A stretch of DNA of 22,617 nt from NCBI GenBank assembly GCA_027596195.1, contig JADGJG010000362.1, forward strand, positions 1 through 22,617, in the 5' to 3' direction. Under the pieces are notes generated by a model. The model saw nothing but the letters and a program-made list of their open reading frames with translations, had not been told where the DNA came from and ran no database searches. Position 1 is the first letter of the stretch. Every line of letters starts with the position of its first letter. This stretch comes from Podochytrium sp. JEL0797. Lineage: Eukaryota > Chytridiomycota > Chytridiomycetes > Chytridiales > Chytriomycetaceae. This document shows, one piece after another, positions 12,701-22,495 of the stretch. A program made the translations under genes and the position numbers.

Positions 12701-14091
12701 GGTTTCTAACCCAGGTGGGGTTTTTTAGATTCCGATCATGATTGGAGGAGCCACCACTTCCAAGATGCACACTGCTGTCAAAATTGCTCCCCGCTACTCT
12801 TGTCCTGCTGTCCACGTCCTCGACGCTTCCCGCTCCGTTGTCGTCGTGTCGAACCTCTTGGACCCCAAGAACCAAAAAGACTTTGCCTTGGACATCTCCG
12901 ACGAATACGAGGACCTCCGCGCCGAGCACTACGAAGGACTCAAGGACCGCAGATACTACTCGCTCGAAAAGTCTCGCTCGCTGGCCCCCAAAATCGACTG
13001 GACCGTTCCTGGCCGGACCTATAAACCCAAGTTCCTCGGTTCCCTCGTGTACTCCAACATTGATTTGGCTTCTCTCGTGGGCCACATTGACTGGAACCCC
13101 TTCTTCCAGACCTGGCAGTTGCGTGGAAAGTACCCCAACAGAGGATTCCCCAAGATTTTCCAAGACGAAACGGTCGGTTCGGAGGCAAAGAAGCTGTTTG
13201 AAGATGCCAACGAGATGTTGAAGGATATCATCAAGAACAAGACGCTGGATGCGAAGGCGATTGTTTGGTTTGCACCTGCGAACTCCGTTGGGGATGATAT
13301 TGTGATTTACAAGGATGAGAAGAGGGAGGAGGTTGTTGGAAAGTTCTATGGATTGCGTCAGCAGGCTGAGAAGGTACACCCTTTTATGCGGTACTTACTT
13401 TACGCGGTATGGTTCTGATTCGGTTTTCGCGTTTTAGGACTCCGATTCCTCCGAGCCATACTACTGTTTGTCCGACTTCATCGCCCCCAAGACGTCGAAT
13501 GTGGCCGACTACATTGGAGGACTGGCCGTGTCTGTTGGCTTTGGAGTCGACGGAAAGTGCGAAGAATACCAAAAGAACCACGACGACTTCAGCGTCATCA
13601 TGCTCAAAGCCCTTGCTGACCGTTTGACTGAAGCGCTGGCCGAGAAAGTGCACGAAGACATGCGTAAAGAACACTGGGGTTACTCTACGAACGAGACGCT
13701 GTCGACGGAGGAGATGTTGCAAGTCAAGTACCAGGGAATCCGTCCCGCACCGGGATACCCGTCGCAACCGGATCACACGGAGAAGGAGACCATGTGGAAA
13801 TTGATGGATGTGGCGAGTTTGACTGGAATTACTCTCACTGAGTCTCTGGTGAGTTAATGCAACCATTTTTCGCGTCGACCCTCGGTTTCTGATTCAATTT
13901 TATGTGTTTGGCAGGCCATGACTCCAGCCGCTGCCGTTTCAGCAGTCTGTTTCTCGCACCCTGAGGCACAATACTTTGCTGTTGGCAAAATTGAGAAGGA
14001 CCAAGTGGTGGAATATGCAGGGAGAAAGAACATGCCTTTGGATGTGGTTGAAAAGTGGTTGGCTCCCAACTTGGCTTACGACACTGACTGA
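9715..14091 (+). CDS. metH: Cobalamin-dependent methionine synthase (MetH/MTR), full length
   Basis: Nine exons give 1272 aa, matching the roughly 1230-1265 aa family: 9715-10086, 10176-10789, 10855-11383, 11455-11754, 11825-12130, 12202-12666, 12729-13373, 13438-13848, 13915-14091. The four MetH modules occur in order. The homocysteine-binding barrel carries zinc ligands C267 (GLNCALG) and C330/C331 (GGCCGTTP). The methyltetrahydrofolate barrel follows ([28 protein letters not shown]). The B12-binding module has D792-x-H794-x-x-G797, with H794 as the lower axial cobalt ligand. The reactivation domain has the S-adenosylmethionine motif RPAPGYP (1179-1185) and ends [11 protein letters not shown]. 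The cytosolic enzyme moves the methyl group of 5-methyl-THF to homocysteine through methylcobalamin. The ATGs at 9715 and 9718 are adjacent. All catalytic ligands are intact, so I expect a working enzyme. It implies that the organism imports or receives cobalamin (inference). Confidence 0.97.
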
Positions 14092-14117
14092 TTCTGCTGC
14101 TCGTATAACTTGTGCTT

Positions 14118-14123
14118 AATAAA
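14118..14123 (+). terminator. AATAAA polyadenylation signal of metH
   Basis: The signal lies 26 bases after the metH stop codon and is followed by a T-rich stretch. Confidence 0.55.
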
Positions 14124-14133
14124 CGAACGACTT

Positions 14134-14400
14134 TTACTTAAAGTTTTTTTTTGCGCATTTCTGTGACGCTTCTGGTGGCACTCTCTGCTCGAACATCAAC
14201 ATCAAAACGGCGCAGATCCAATCCGACACGTTAAACATCGCGTTGGAGATTGTTTCAGGAAGGATAAATCGCTGGTTAAGCGATCCTTTCTGCTGGCCTT
14301 CAAACAGGAACCCAGCTCTGTCGACAGAATTTCTCTTGTTTGGACACGAGTTTGCTTGTGTGATGGATGTGCCATTCTTTTCTCGTCTCTTGGTATCCAT
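14134..14400 (-). CDS. Small hypothetical ORF, 88 aa, weakly supported
   Basis: An ATG-initiated minus-strand frame ends at a TAA just beyond the metH 3' end. Its C-terminal half (FNVSDWICAVLMLMFEQR) has normal-looking composition and could form one hydrophobic helix. No family was recognised. It might instead be a downstream exon: possible donor and acceptor sites exist around 14452 and 14340, which would join it to an upstream exon. Chance openness cannot be excluded. Confidence 0.22.
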   Translation of the reverse strand: MDTKRREKNGTSITQANSCPNKRNSVDRAGFLFEGQQKGSLNQRFILPETISNAMFNVSDWICAVLMLMFEQRVPPEASQKCAKKNFK

Positions 14401-14565
14401 TACGCGTTTTCGGTGGGATCTCTTTACGACAGATTACCTGAGATAAATTTGCCCCGCATGATTCAAACATTGAGATTTGTTCTGAAAAAAATGAACGCAA
14501 AAACAATCAAAAAACTACCCCCCGCCTCTCTGCTTCCTTCCACAACTCCCAGAATATCACCGCAT

Positions 14566-15941
14566 TCAATACCCATACTCGCTCCCATATCTGTAGCCTC
14601 CCGCACCTGCACCACCACCTCCACCGCGACCGCCATCACCGCGCCCCCCGCCTCCGGGTCCGCCCCCATAACCGCCACCTCTACCGTAAACATCTCGCGC
14701 TCCATAATTTTCTGCGCCGTATCCACGCCCACCCTGAGCACCACCACCCCCACCTGCGTTGCGGTTCGCGCGGCCGACATACACGCCGTCCGCGTTCAAG
14801 AAGGAAGGTCTCGTCGTGGGGATGGAGACAGGCACTCTGCATTCATATATAATGGAGTTTAGAGCTGTGCAAGAAAAGCTTTTTGTAAAGTTGAAGTACC
14901 TTGGAGCAGGTTGAGACAGCCCAGAGTTGTCGCTGGTATGAGTGCGGATTTTATATTTAAGCAAGGCGATAATCAAAGACGAGTGCCACAAGAGCTGGAG
15001 GCTTGTTACCGTCCGATAGGTTGGGCAAACTGCTGGCCACCACCACCAACAGGAGGACGACTCATGCCAGCATCGAATTCACGCATTCCCGTGCCACCGC
15101 GTCCACCGCCGTCGGTTCCAAAACCACCACCCGCGCGACCAAATCCACCTCGCCCACCGGGAACCATTCCAGGACTCGCCCCTCTGTCCATCATTCCCAT
15201 TGGCACGCCGCTACCGCGCATTTCATAATCTCTCCCTTGAACCGCGCCACCACGCCGTTTCTCTTCATACATCCCCGGTCCGGACTGAAACCCCCACTCG
15301 TGCTTCAATCCATCCCACGCACTGCGTCCTGCCGATCCAAGCCCACCAAATTGAGGATCGTTGAGAACTTTCTCATACACTTCTTTGGGGAGACCCGGTC
15401 CATCACGGATTGGGGCATGGAGCGAAGAAGACGTGGCCGCAGAGCCCCAGTTGGGAGCAGAGGAAAGAGCGGCCTGGAACTTTTGTTTCGTGAACGATTC
15501 TTGGGATTGTGGGAACTGTTGCGTGGGTGGAGCAGGGAGTGGGGGACTGCTTGGTTCGAGGTCCATCATTGTTTCGTTGGGAGTGTCCCCTTCGATTGAG
15601 TCGGTCTGGTTATGCGCTTGTGGGTGCTGGAAGGGACTGGGATGGGCGCCATGAAGACTCTGAGGTGTGAGAGTGGGGTGTGAAAAAACAGAATGAGCAC
15701 CAAGGAAGCCGCAGTGCCACAAATGCTAGCGATGTTTAGCCAGGCCTAGCAGAAAACCCACCTCTCTGGCCAAAGAACTCGTGCTGAGCGTGCTGTGCAG
15801 CGTGGTCTGGCTTCTGTCCAGCAGGGTGGCCGACGAGTCGCCAGGCATCGAGGCCATTCCCGCGAGAGGCTTGTCCTCGCGTGGAGCGTTGCCATAGCGC
15901 AGGTTCGCGTCCGAATAATGGGGGCTGGTGGTGGGGTCCAT
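14566..15941 (-). CDS. Hypothetical RG/RGG-rich, proline-rich protein
   Basis: Four minus-strand exons give 377 aa: 15941-15762, 15659-15010, 14932-14900, 14836-14566. Introns are 102, 77 and 63 bp, and each junction keeps frame and avoids in-frame stops. Residues 1-60 are S/T-rich. Residues 66-110 are H/P-rich with an acidic patch. Residues 115-200 look like the only ordered part (SFTKQKFQAALSS, LPKEVYEKVLNDPQFGGLG, SAWDGLKHEWGF). The rest is glycine-rich with scattered RGG/RG (about 228-250 and the last 70 residues), ending GYRYGSEYGY. RGG regions commonly bind RNA and are arginine-methylated (family knowledge), but no RRM or other RNA-binding fold is seen. I do not recognise the ordered segment. 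The 33-bp third exon is the weakest part of the model. Intron 1 contains a hydrophobic reading frame, discussed in the findings. Confidence 0.6.
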
Positions 15942-16030
15942 GGTGGTTGCGGTGCGGATCCCACCCACTCGAACGAATCTAAGTGAGAAAAAATGGGAAG
16001 AGTCTGAATCCGCGTGCGCGTTTTTTCTCT

Positions 16031-16046
16031 CCCCCCCCCCCCCCCC
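16031..16046. repeat. C16 homopolymer after a T/C tract
   Basis: T6-CTCT-C16 forms a pure pyrimidine run of more than 25 bases about 80 bp upstream of the RGG-gene start, which makes it G16 on that gene's coding strand. Such tracts can form G-quadruplex or i-motif structures, and their length is often misassembled. Confidence 0.85.
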
Positions 16047-16134
16047 TTGAAATAGCTCATTCTCTTCTCCGAACTTCTAACTTCTATATTTTCAATATCG
16101 AAAGAAGTGACTGTCCTGGTCCCAACGAGCGTTC

Positions 16135-16341
16135 AGAAAAAATGAAATCGTTAAATCGACCTTGCTGGAGGAAAAAAATGGATTTGATTAATCAGGTCAC
16201 GAACCTCCGCGAGCAGCTTCAAGCAGCTAGCAGTGAGCTCAATAGTGCACATATTCAGATTATTTTAAGTGAAATATGCGAATTAACCGTGAAATCGAGA
16301 ACAAGACAAGTGAAGTTGCTAAAGGCGGTGGTTGCACATAA
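16135..16341 (+). pseudogene. Decayed coiled-coil protein fragment with two compensating frameshifts
   Basis: Three adjacent pieces read as one continuous coiled coil only if the frame changes twice. The first piece (16135-16188) reads RKNEIVKSTLLEEKNG and is in frame 1. The second (16178-16285) reads LINQVTNLREQLQAASSELN onward and is in frame 2. The third (16285-16341) reads NREIENKTSEVAKGG and is back in frame 1, ending in TAA. All three are rich in E/K/Q/N/L with heptad-like spacing. Neither shift has a plausible intron. No family was identified. It could also be a chance low-complexity stretch, but keeping the same character across both shifts argues for a relic. Confidence 0.4.
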
Positions 16342-16902
16342 AGAATTCAGATGGAGCCGAAGCGCAAATTAAGCAAACGAGCCCAGGATGAATGAATAAA
16401 CCTCATCCAGTCACGCCCGCAATGACTTATCAACTTTTTAAAGGCCTCCCATTCATTCAACCACAGATGTCCCCATGAGACGCGGTACTATTTGCTACTC
16501 ATCATAGTAGATAGTCTATCGGAAATATTAAAACAGAAGGATTAGTTTTTATTGCAATAGTTTTTTTGAATATGAGATTTCAATGAAGAAATTGGCACCA
16601 GAATTTTGAAAAGGTGGTCAAAAAAAAGAGACAGAGGATCTGCTTACTCCCCAATCGGGAAACGCGTTATCTGGCGACTTAATGGGTTAAATTGATTCAA
16701 TGGTGCAGATGGGCTCATACAATTTAGTGATATGAGAGTGAAAGGGGAGAAAAAAATGAGTCCGATGCAAGCATAGCCGATTCCGCACAAAGCAAGTTGA
16801 CTTATTCTACAAACCTCGTGCCCTGTCAATATTTCGCCACGAACAAGCTTCTGGAATCCACAAAAAAAATTCGCGCGCAACAAAGTCAAAACCTCCGCAA
16901 CA

Positions 16903-19236
<2,334 letters not shown>

Positions 19237-19294
19237 CTGTGCGTGTGTGCGTGTGTTTTTCTGTTTGTTTTTTTGTTCTCTCGCCCACGTTGCA

Positions 19295-19300
19295 AATAAA
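19295..19300 (+). terminator. AATAAA polyadenylation signal of the MARK-type kinase gene
   Basis: The signal lies 59 bases after the kinase stop and only 12 bases before the next gene's ATG. The kinase transcript must therefore end inside, or just before, the downstream gene. Confidence 0.5.
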
Positions 19301-19311
19301 TACACTCGGAA

Positions 19312-19716
19312 ATGGATCAAGAAAGGGGACTTCCAATCCAGACAATAACCACAGAGGCACCGAAAGCGAAAGGCAACGATTGCTTTTCGTGCCGCATTGC
19401 AGCGCTTTTCCGCAAATCCAGCTCTGCGATCACCGACAACTCGATGTCGCCCCCACCGTCGGATGCACCCCCAAAGCTACCCTCGTTTCCTGCAGAGACT
19501 CCGATCACAGCAAGAGATATTGACTGCTGGCCTTGCCGATTGACGGGAGGCGGCGTGATGCTCGGAGTCTCTGGATATCTGGCGTATGAAGTGCGGCGTG
19601 CTCATCTGGTGGCCAGAGCTGTGCCGCTGCAGCGATATCCGCGGCTTCACGTTGGATTGATGGGTGGAATGAGTCTGGCTTGTGCAGGAGCGGGAATCGC
19701 ACGGTTGTTCTTCTGA
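19312..19716 (+). CDS. DMAC1/Dmo2-like small mitochondrial membrane protein (DUF4536 type)
   Basis: A single-exon gene of 134 aa. The C-terminal half has the family signature DCWPCRLTGG (residues 71-80) followed by a glycine-rich hydrophobic helix (GVMLGVSGYLAY), a basic loop (RRAHLVARA) and a second hydrophobic segment (HVGLMGGMSLACAGAGIARLFF). The human relative DMAC1 (TMEM261) is an inner-membrane assembly factor for the distal arm of complex I, and yeast Dmo2 is its counterpart in an organism without complex I. A complex I role here is inference from the family. The N-terminal half carries a second similar motif, DCFSCRI (23-29), and no clear cleavable presequence. The ATG is 12 bases after the upstream gene's polyadenylation signal. 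Confidence 0.7.
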   Translation: MDQERGLPIQTITTEAPKAKGNDCFSCRIAALFRKSSSAITDNSMSPPPSDAPPKLPSFPAETPITARDIDCWPCRLTGGGVMLGVSGYLAYEVRRAHLVARAVPLQRYPRLHVGLMGGMSLACAGAGIARLFF

Positions 19717-19728
19717 ACACGGTATCAC

Positions 19729-19734
19729 AATAAA
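19729..19734 (+). terminator. AATAAA polyadenylation signal of the DMAC1-like gene
   Basis: The signal lies 12 bases after the stop codon, in the 146-bp gap before the RING gene. Confidence 0.5.
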
Positions 19735-19862
19735 CAGAGATGAATTACACACAAGAGTTCGTTTGATGATTGAGGAGCTATGTGGGGTGGCGAGGGGGTG
19801 GCTTCGCTTGGGCGCGGATTCGGATTCTCTGGGGTCCAAAAAAAAGACACCGCAAAACCGCA

Positions 19863-21087
19863 ATGCCCCCATTCCCCCTCCAACTCGCCTACATTGAAGA
19901 GGGCGATGCATCCAATGCCAAAGCATCACCGCTACTATCAGATTCTATCGCAGAGAAAGAGAAGGGTGCTGCGCCTGAAGCCCCGGACCTCCCACTCTGC
20001 GACATTTGTTTCTGTATTCCCAATCGTGCAAAGGTGTGTGTCCCTGGATTGCCCCTGGATACATTGATCTGACCCTGGGTGGATCCTAACCATATCCTAG
20101 GAGCTACCATGCTGCCAGTCCAACACCATCTGCTCGTTGTGCGCGCGGTCATGGCTTGCCAAACACCGCTCGTGTCCCTTCTGCCGGACACTGCTGCCCA
20201 AACACGTGCGCCACCACGGATTGCCCGATGCTCTTTCCCAAAAGGTATTCTGCCTATGATCCGACTTTGCTCTGACGCCATTCCAATGTAGCACATCGAT
20301 TCCCTCACGGTCAACTGCCCCTTCGCCTGTCTTTCGTGTCCCTGGATCGGGAAGCGGGACGCTCTCGCCTTGCACCTGTCTGAAGAATGCGCCATCGCGC
20401 AAGGTGAAATTGGGTCATATCGTCCAATTTCGATCTCGCTCATTTCGATTCTTATGTAACCCAGATCCGGATTCGGAACTCCCTCCCATCTCTGACTTTG
20501 CACTCGACGAGAAATGGGCCTACACTCCACGCAACAGCAGACGTCTCTCGGCTGCGTCAAACACGCAATCCATCGGCGCAGCAGCGAGCGCTGCGGGAAC
20601 CCCGACCCCAACCGCTTCTGCTGTCGGCGGTGGCGTTCGAGGTCTCTTCTTCTCCTCCGGAAACACGAGCTTGAACGCGAATGCCGCTCGTCGCGTCTCC
20701 AACAGTTTCAGCGCGCGTGGGTTGATGCAGGAGGAAGAGGGGGCAGGGCAAGAGATGGAGGACGAAGAATCCGACACGGGGAGTGAAGCCGAGCGGGCAA
20801 TGAGAGAACGCGAACGAACGGGTTCGAATGCGACGCCTCTTTGGGAACAGGTGCAGGGATATGTGCTCACCCCCGAACAGTCGGCGGAGAGGGCGCGGCG
20901 GGGTCAAGCGCGGCAACAAACTGCGACTGCTGCTTCTGCTGCTGGTGGGAGGGCATTGGAGGAGGGTGGTTCACCAGAAACGTCGATTTCGCCGTTTTGG
21001 GTTCGGAAACGCTTCCTGCTTGGCATGATGCTTTTGGTTCTGGGATTGGTTTTGTTGGCAGTGGTTGGATTTGTTGTCAAACGATAG
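19863..21087 (+). CDS. RING + TRAF-type zinc finger protein with C-terminal tail anchor (putative E3 ubiquitin ligase)
   Basis: Four exons give 349 aa: 19863-20033, 20101-20244, 20292-20403, 20465-21087, with introns of 67, 47 and 61 bp. The RING finger has eight cysteines, C46-x2-C49-x11-C61-C62-x5-C68-x2-C71-x10-C82-x2-C85. It has no histidine in the usual fourth position, so it resembles the C4C4 type of Not4. A TRAF-type finger follows, C114-x6-C121-PWIGKRDALAL-H133-x4-C138. The middle (about 160-310) is low complexity with an acidic, charged section. The last 25 residues are one membrane helix (LLGMMLLVLGLVLLAVVGFVV) flanked by RKR and KR, the layout of a tail-anchored protein facing the cytosol at the outer mitochondrial, ER or peroxisomal membrane (inference). 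The ubiquitin ligase role is inferred from the RING. Each exon boundary falls between domains. A decayed copy of the tail-anchor coding region lies 1160 bp downstream. Confidence 0.8.
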
Positions 21088-21208
21088 TTGGATTAGATTC
21101 ATTCATTTATTTTGTTTACCTTACGTATGGACTATGGAGGTCGGTCTATCACGCGGCACCATAAACAGTTTGGAATTCCTCTGAATCTCTCCTCTGAATC
21201 TATCCTCG

Positions 21209-21214
21209 AATAAA
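21209..21214 (+). terminator. AATAAA polyadenylation signal of the RING gene
   Basis: The signal lies 121 bases after the RING stop codon and 87 bases before the next ATG. Confidence 0.4.
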
Positions 21215-21300
21215 GACAACTTATATTCTCCTTGAACCCATTCTCCTGCAATTCACCCGCTAATCCAACCTCTCGCGCAAATCGCGATCTCCCATCCGTA

Positions 21301-22015
21301 ATGAATACCCCCACGCCCACCAAGAAACCCTGTCGTGATTTTCGTCTCCCCGCAAGGTTGCCGCTTTGGCCCAAGGTGCAAATTCAGTCACGAACCCATT
21401 GCACCAAAGGCGAAGCTGAAGAAGCCCTGTCGAGACTTTGCCAAGGGCGAATGCCGTTTCGGCGATCGCTGCAAGTTTAGTCACACCATGAAGCAATCCA
21501 GTCCTTCTGCAGTACCGATCACTGCTCCCTGTGAACCAACGGCCGGTCCTTCAAGCGCCGCGGCCAATCCACCAACTCACCTTGTTTCCGACCCTCCAAA
21601 CCCACCCACCCTCGCTGCCCCCACACCGACCACCAATTCACAAGACCCAGACGCCACAGAAGACGAATTCGGACCCATCAACACCCTCGAACCTTACATC
21701 CTCCATAACCGCCTCAACCACAAACTGGGCCTCCCTACGCTCAAAGACAAAGCCATGGCCCGGTCCCCTCGCGCCACACTCTGGGATATCATGCCCGCTA
21801 TTCACATTGAAATGTTTCCCCGCCTCAAAAACTATGCCGAAACGACGAATGACCCTGTGGCGCAGCATCTTCTCGGCACGGACTTGCAGCACGGTCACGG
21901 GTGTGAAAGGGATCTCAAGAAGGGGGTCGAGTGGTATCAGAAGGCGGTGGATGCAGGAAATGTGGGCGCAATGCATGATCTCGCCATTTGTCACGCGAAC
22001 GGGATAAACCCTTAA
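21301..22015 (+). CDS. CCCH zinc finger + Sel1-repeat protein, disrupted by a one-base frameshift
   Basis: ATG 21301 begins MNTPTPTKKPCRDF in frame 1. The rest, to TAA at 22013-22015, is in frame 2. Reading GATTTTCGTC with one T fewer would join the two, and finger 1 would then be a regular C-x8-C-x5-C-x3-H (cysteines at 21331, 21359, 21377; histidine at 21389). Finger 2 is intact as C-x7-C-x5-C-x3-H (21428, 21452, 21470, 21482). KKPCRDF opens both fingers, which supports frame 1 as genuine coding sequence. A P/T-rich spacer follows, then about 60 unassigned residues, then one Sel1-like repeat (AQHLLGTDLQHGHGCERD, KKGVEWYQKAVDAGN) and the first half of a second (GAMHDLAICHANG) before the stop. 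CCCH fingers usually bind RNA and Sel1 repeats bind proteins. The cut inside a repeat suggests C-terminal truncation as well. A sequencing indel at the T4 run is an alternative to true decay. Confidence 0.65.
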
Positions 22016-22119
22016 ACTTCAGGCAAACTTCATAAACGCCCCCCTAACCTGTCGGATTCCACGACATCCCTCACAAGTCTTTGTATTCCAAAAAATCTCG
22101 GGTAAAGTTATCATGGTGC

Positions 22120-22220
22120 GAGGATGTTGGAGGACTAGACGGGTCGATTCGCCGTTTTGGGTTTAGAAGAGCTTCTTGATTGAAGTCATGTTTTTGGTTT
22201 TGGGATTGGTTTTCTTGACT
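22120..22220 (+). pseudogene. Relic copy of the RING gene's tail-anchor coding end
   Basis: Bases 22151-22220 align without gaps to 20991-21060 of the RING gene at a constant offset of 1160. By hand count about 55 of 70 positions match, including two 10-base blocks (GCCGTTTTGG and TGGGATTGGT). Similarity continues upstream to about 22120 (GGAGGATGTTGGAGGA against GAGGGCATTGGAGGA) with about 11 bases missing. In the frame of the live gene the copy has TAG where the gene has CGG (FWV then stop), so it cannot encode the anchor. Confidence 0.75.
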
Positions 22221-22267
22221 ATCAAAGAAAGATGGCATCCGTAAAAACATTCAAAAACAGAAAATAA

Positions 22268-22301
22268 AACGCTCGCAGCGAGCCTCGCGACGCGGAGCGT
22301 T
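22268..22301. repeat. GC-rich nested inverted repeat
   Basis: An outer stem AACGCTC (22268-22274) pairs perfectly with GAGCGTT (22295-22301). Inside it, GCGAG (22278-22282) pairs with CTCGC (22284-22288). CTCGC-A-GCGAG (22272-22282) can pair alternatively. The GC content stands out from the A-rich flanks. Confidence 0.65.
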
Positions 22302-22495
22302 CCTAAGGTGCTTAACCATAACTAACTTCAAAACAGTCTCCCCTCCTACTCACAGGCTCCGATTGGGGGTTCTAAGAAGAGAAAATAATCATACTTTTAA
22401 AAATCTCAGCAATGAAGAATAGGAAAGTCAAACACAGCAAATTCAAGAACAAAAAAGCCGAAGCCAACCCCCGTCCCCCAGGAAACGACCAAACA

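Larger units (their letters stand above)
14092..14565. other. Convergent intergenic region
   Basis: 474 bp lie between the metH stop and the stop of the RGG-rich gene on the other strand. The region holds the metH polyadenylation signal, a T-rich tract at about 14142-14152 and one short minus-strand open frame listed separately. No RNA gene was recognised. Confidence 0.6.
15942..16902. other. Divergent intergenic region, longest gap in the window
   Basis: 961 bp separate the RGG-gene start (-) from the MARK-kinase start (+). The region holds a C16 tract, a decayed coiled-coil coding fragment (listed separately) and then about 500 bp of A/T-richer sequence with no supported gene. A small hairpin, CTACT-CATCAT-AGTAG, lies near 16495. 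The final 100 bp before the kinase ATG are A-rich and presumably promoter and 5' UTR. Confidence 0.6.
22016..22495. other. Gene-poor stretch with a relic and an inverted repeat
   Basis: 480 bp after the CCCH-Sel1 stop contain a degenerate copy of the RING gene's 3' end (22120-22220) and a GC-rich nested inverted repeat (22268-22301). The remainder is A-rich, and I see no convincing gene in it. Confidence 0.6.

Noticed and set aside
14463..14780. 105-codon minus-strand frame rich in V and A
   Set aside because: It is a shifted shadow of the glycine-rich last exon of the RGG gene; the G-rich repeats read as V/A in the other frame.
19889..20611. 240-codon open frame on the minus strand across the RING gene
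   Set aside because: It is antisense to a multi-exon gene with clear RING and TRAF finger motifs and shows no recognisable domain; it reads through exons and introns alike.
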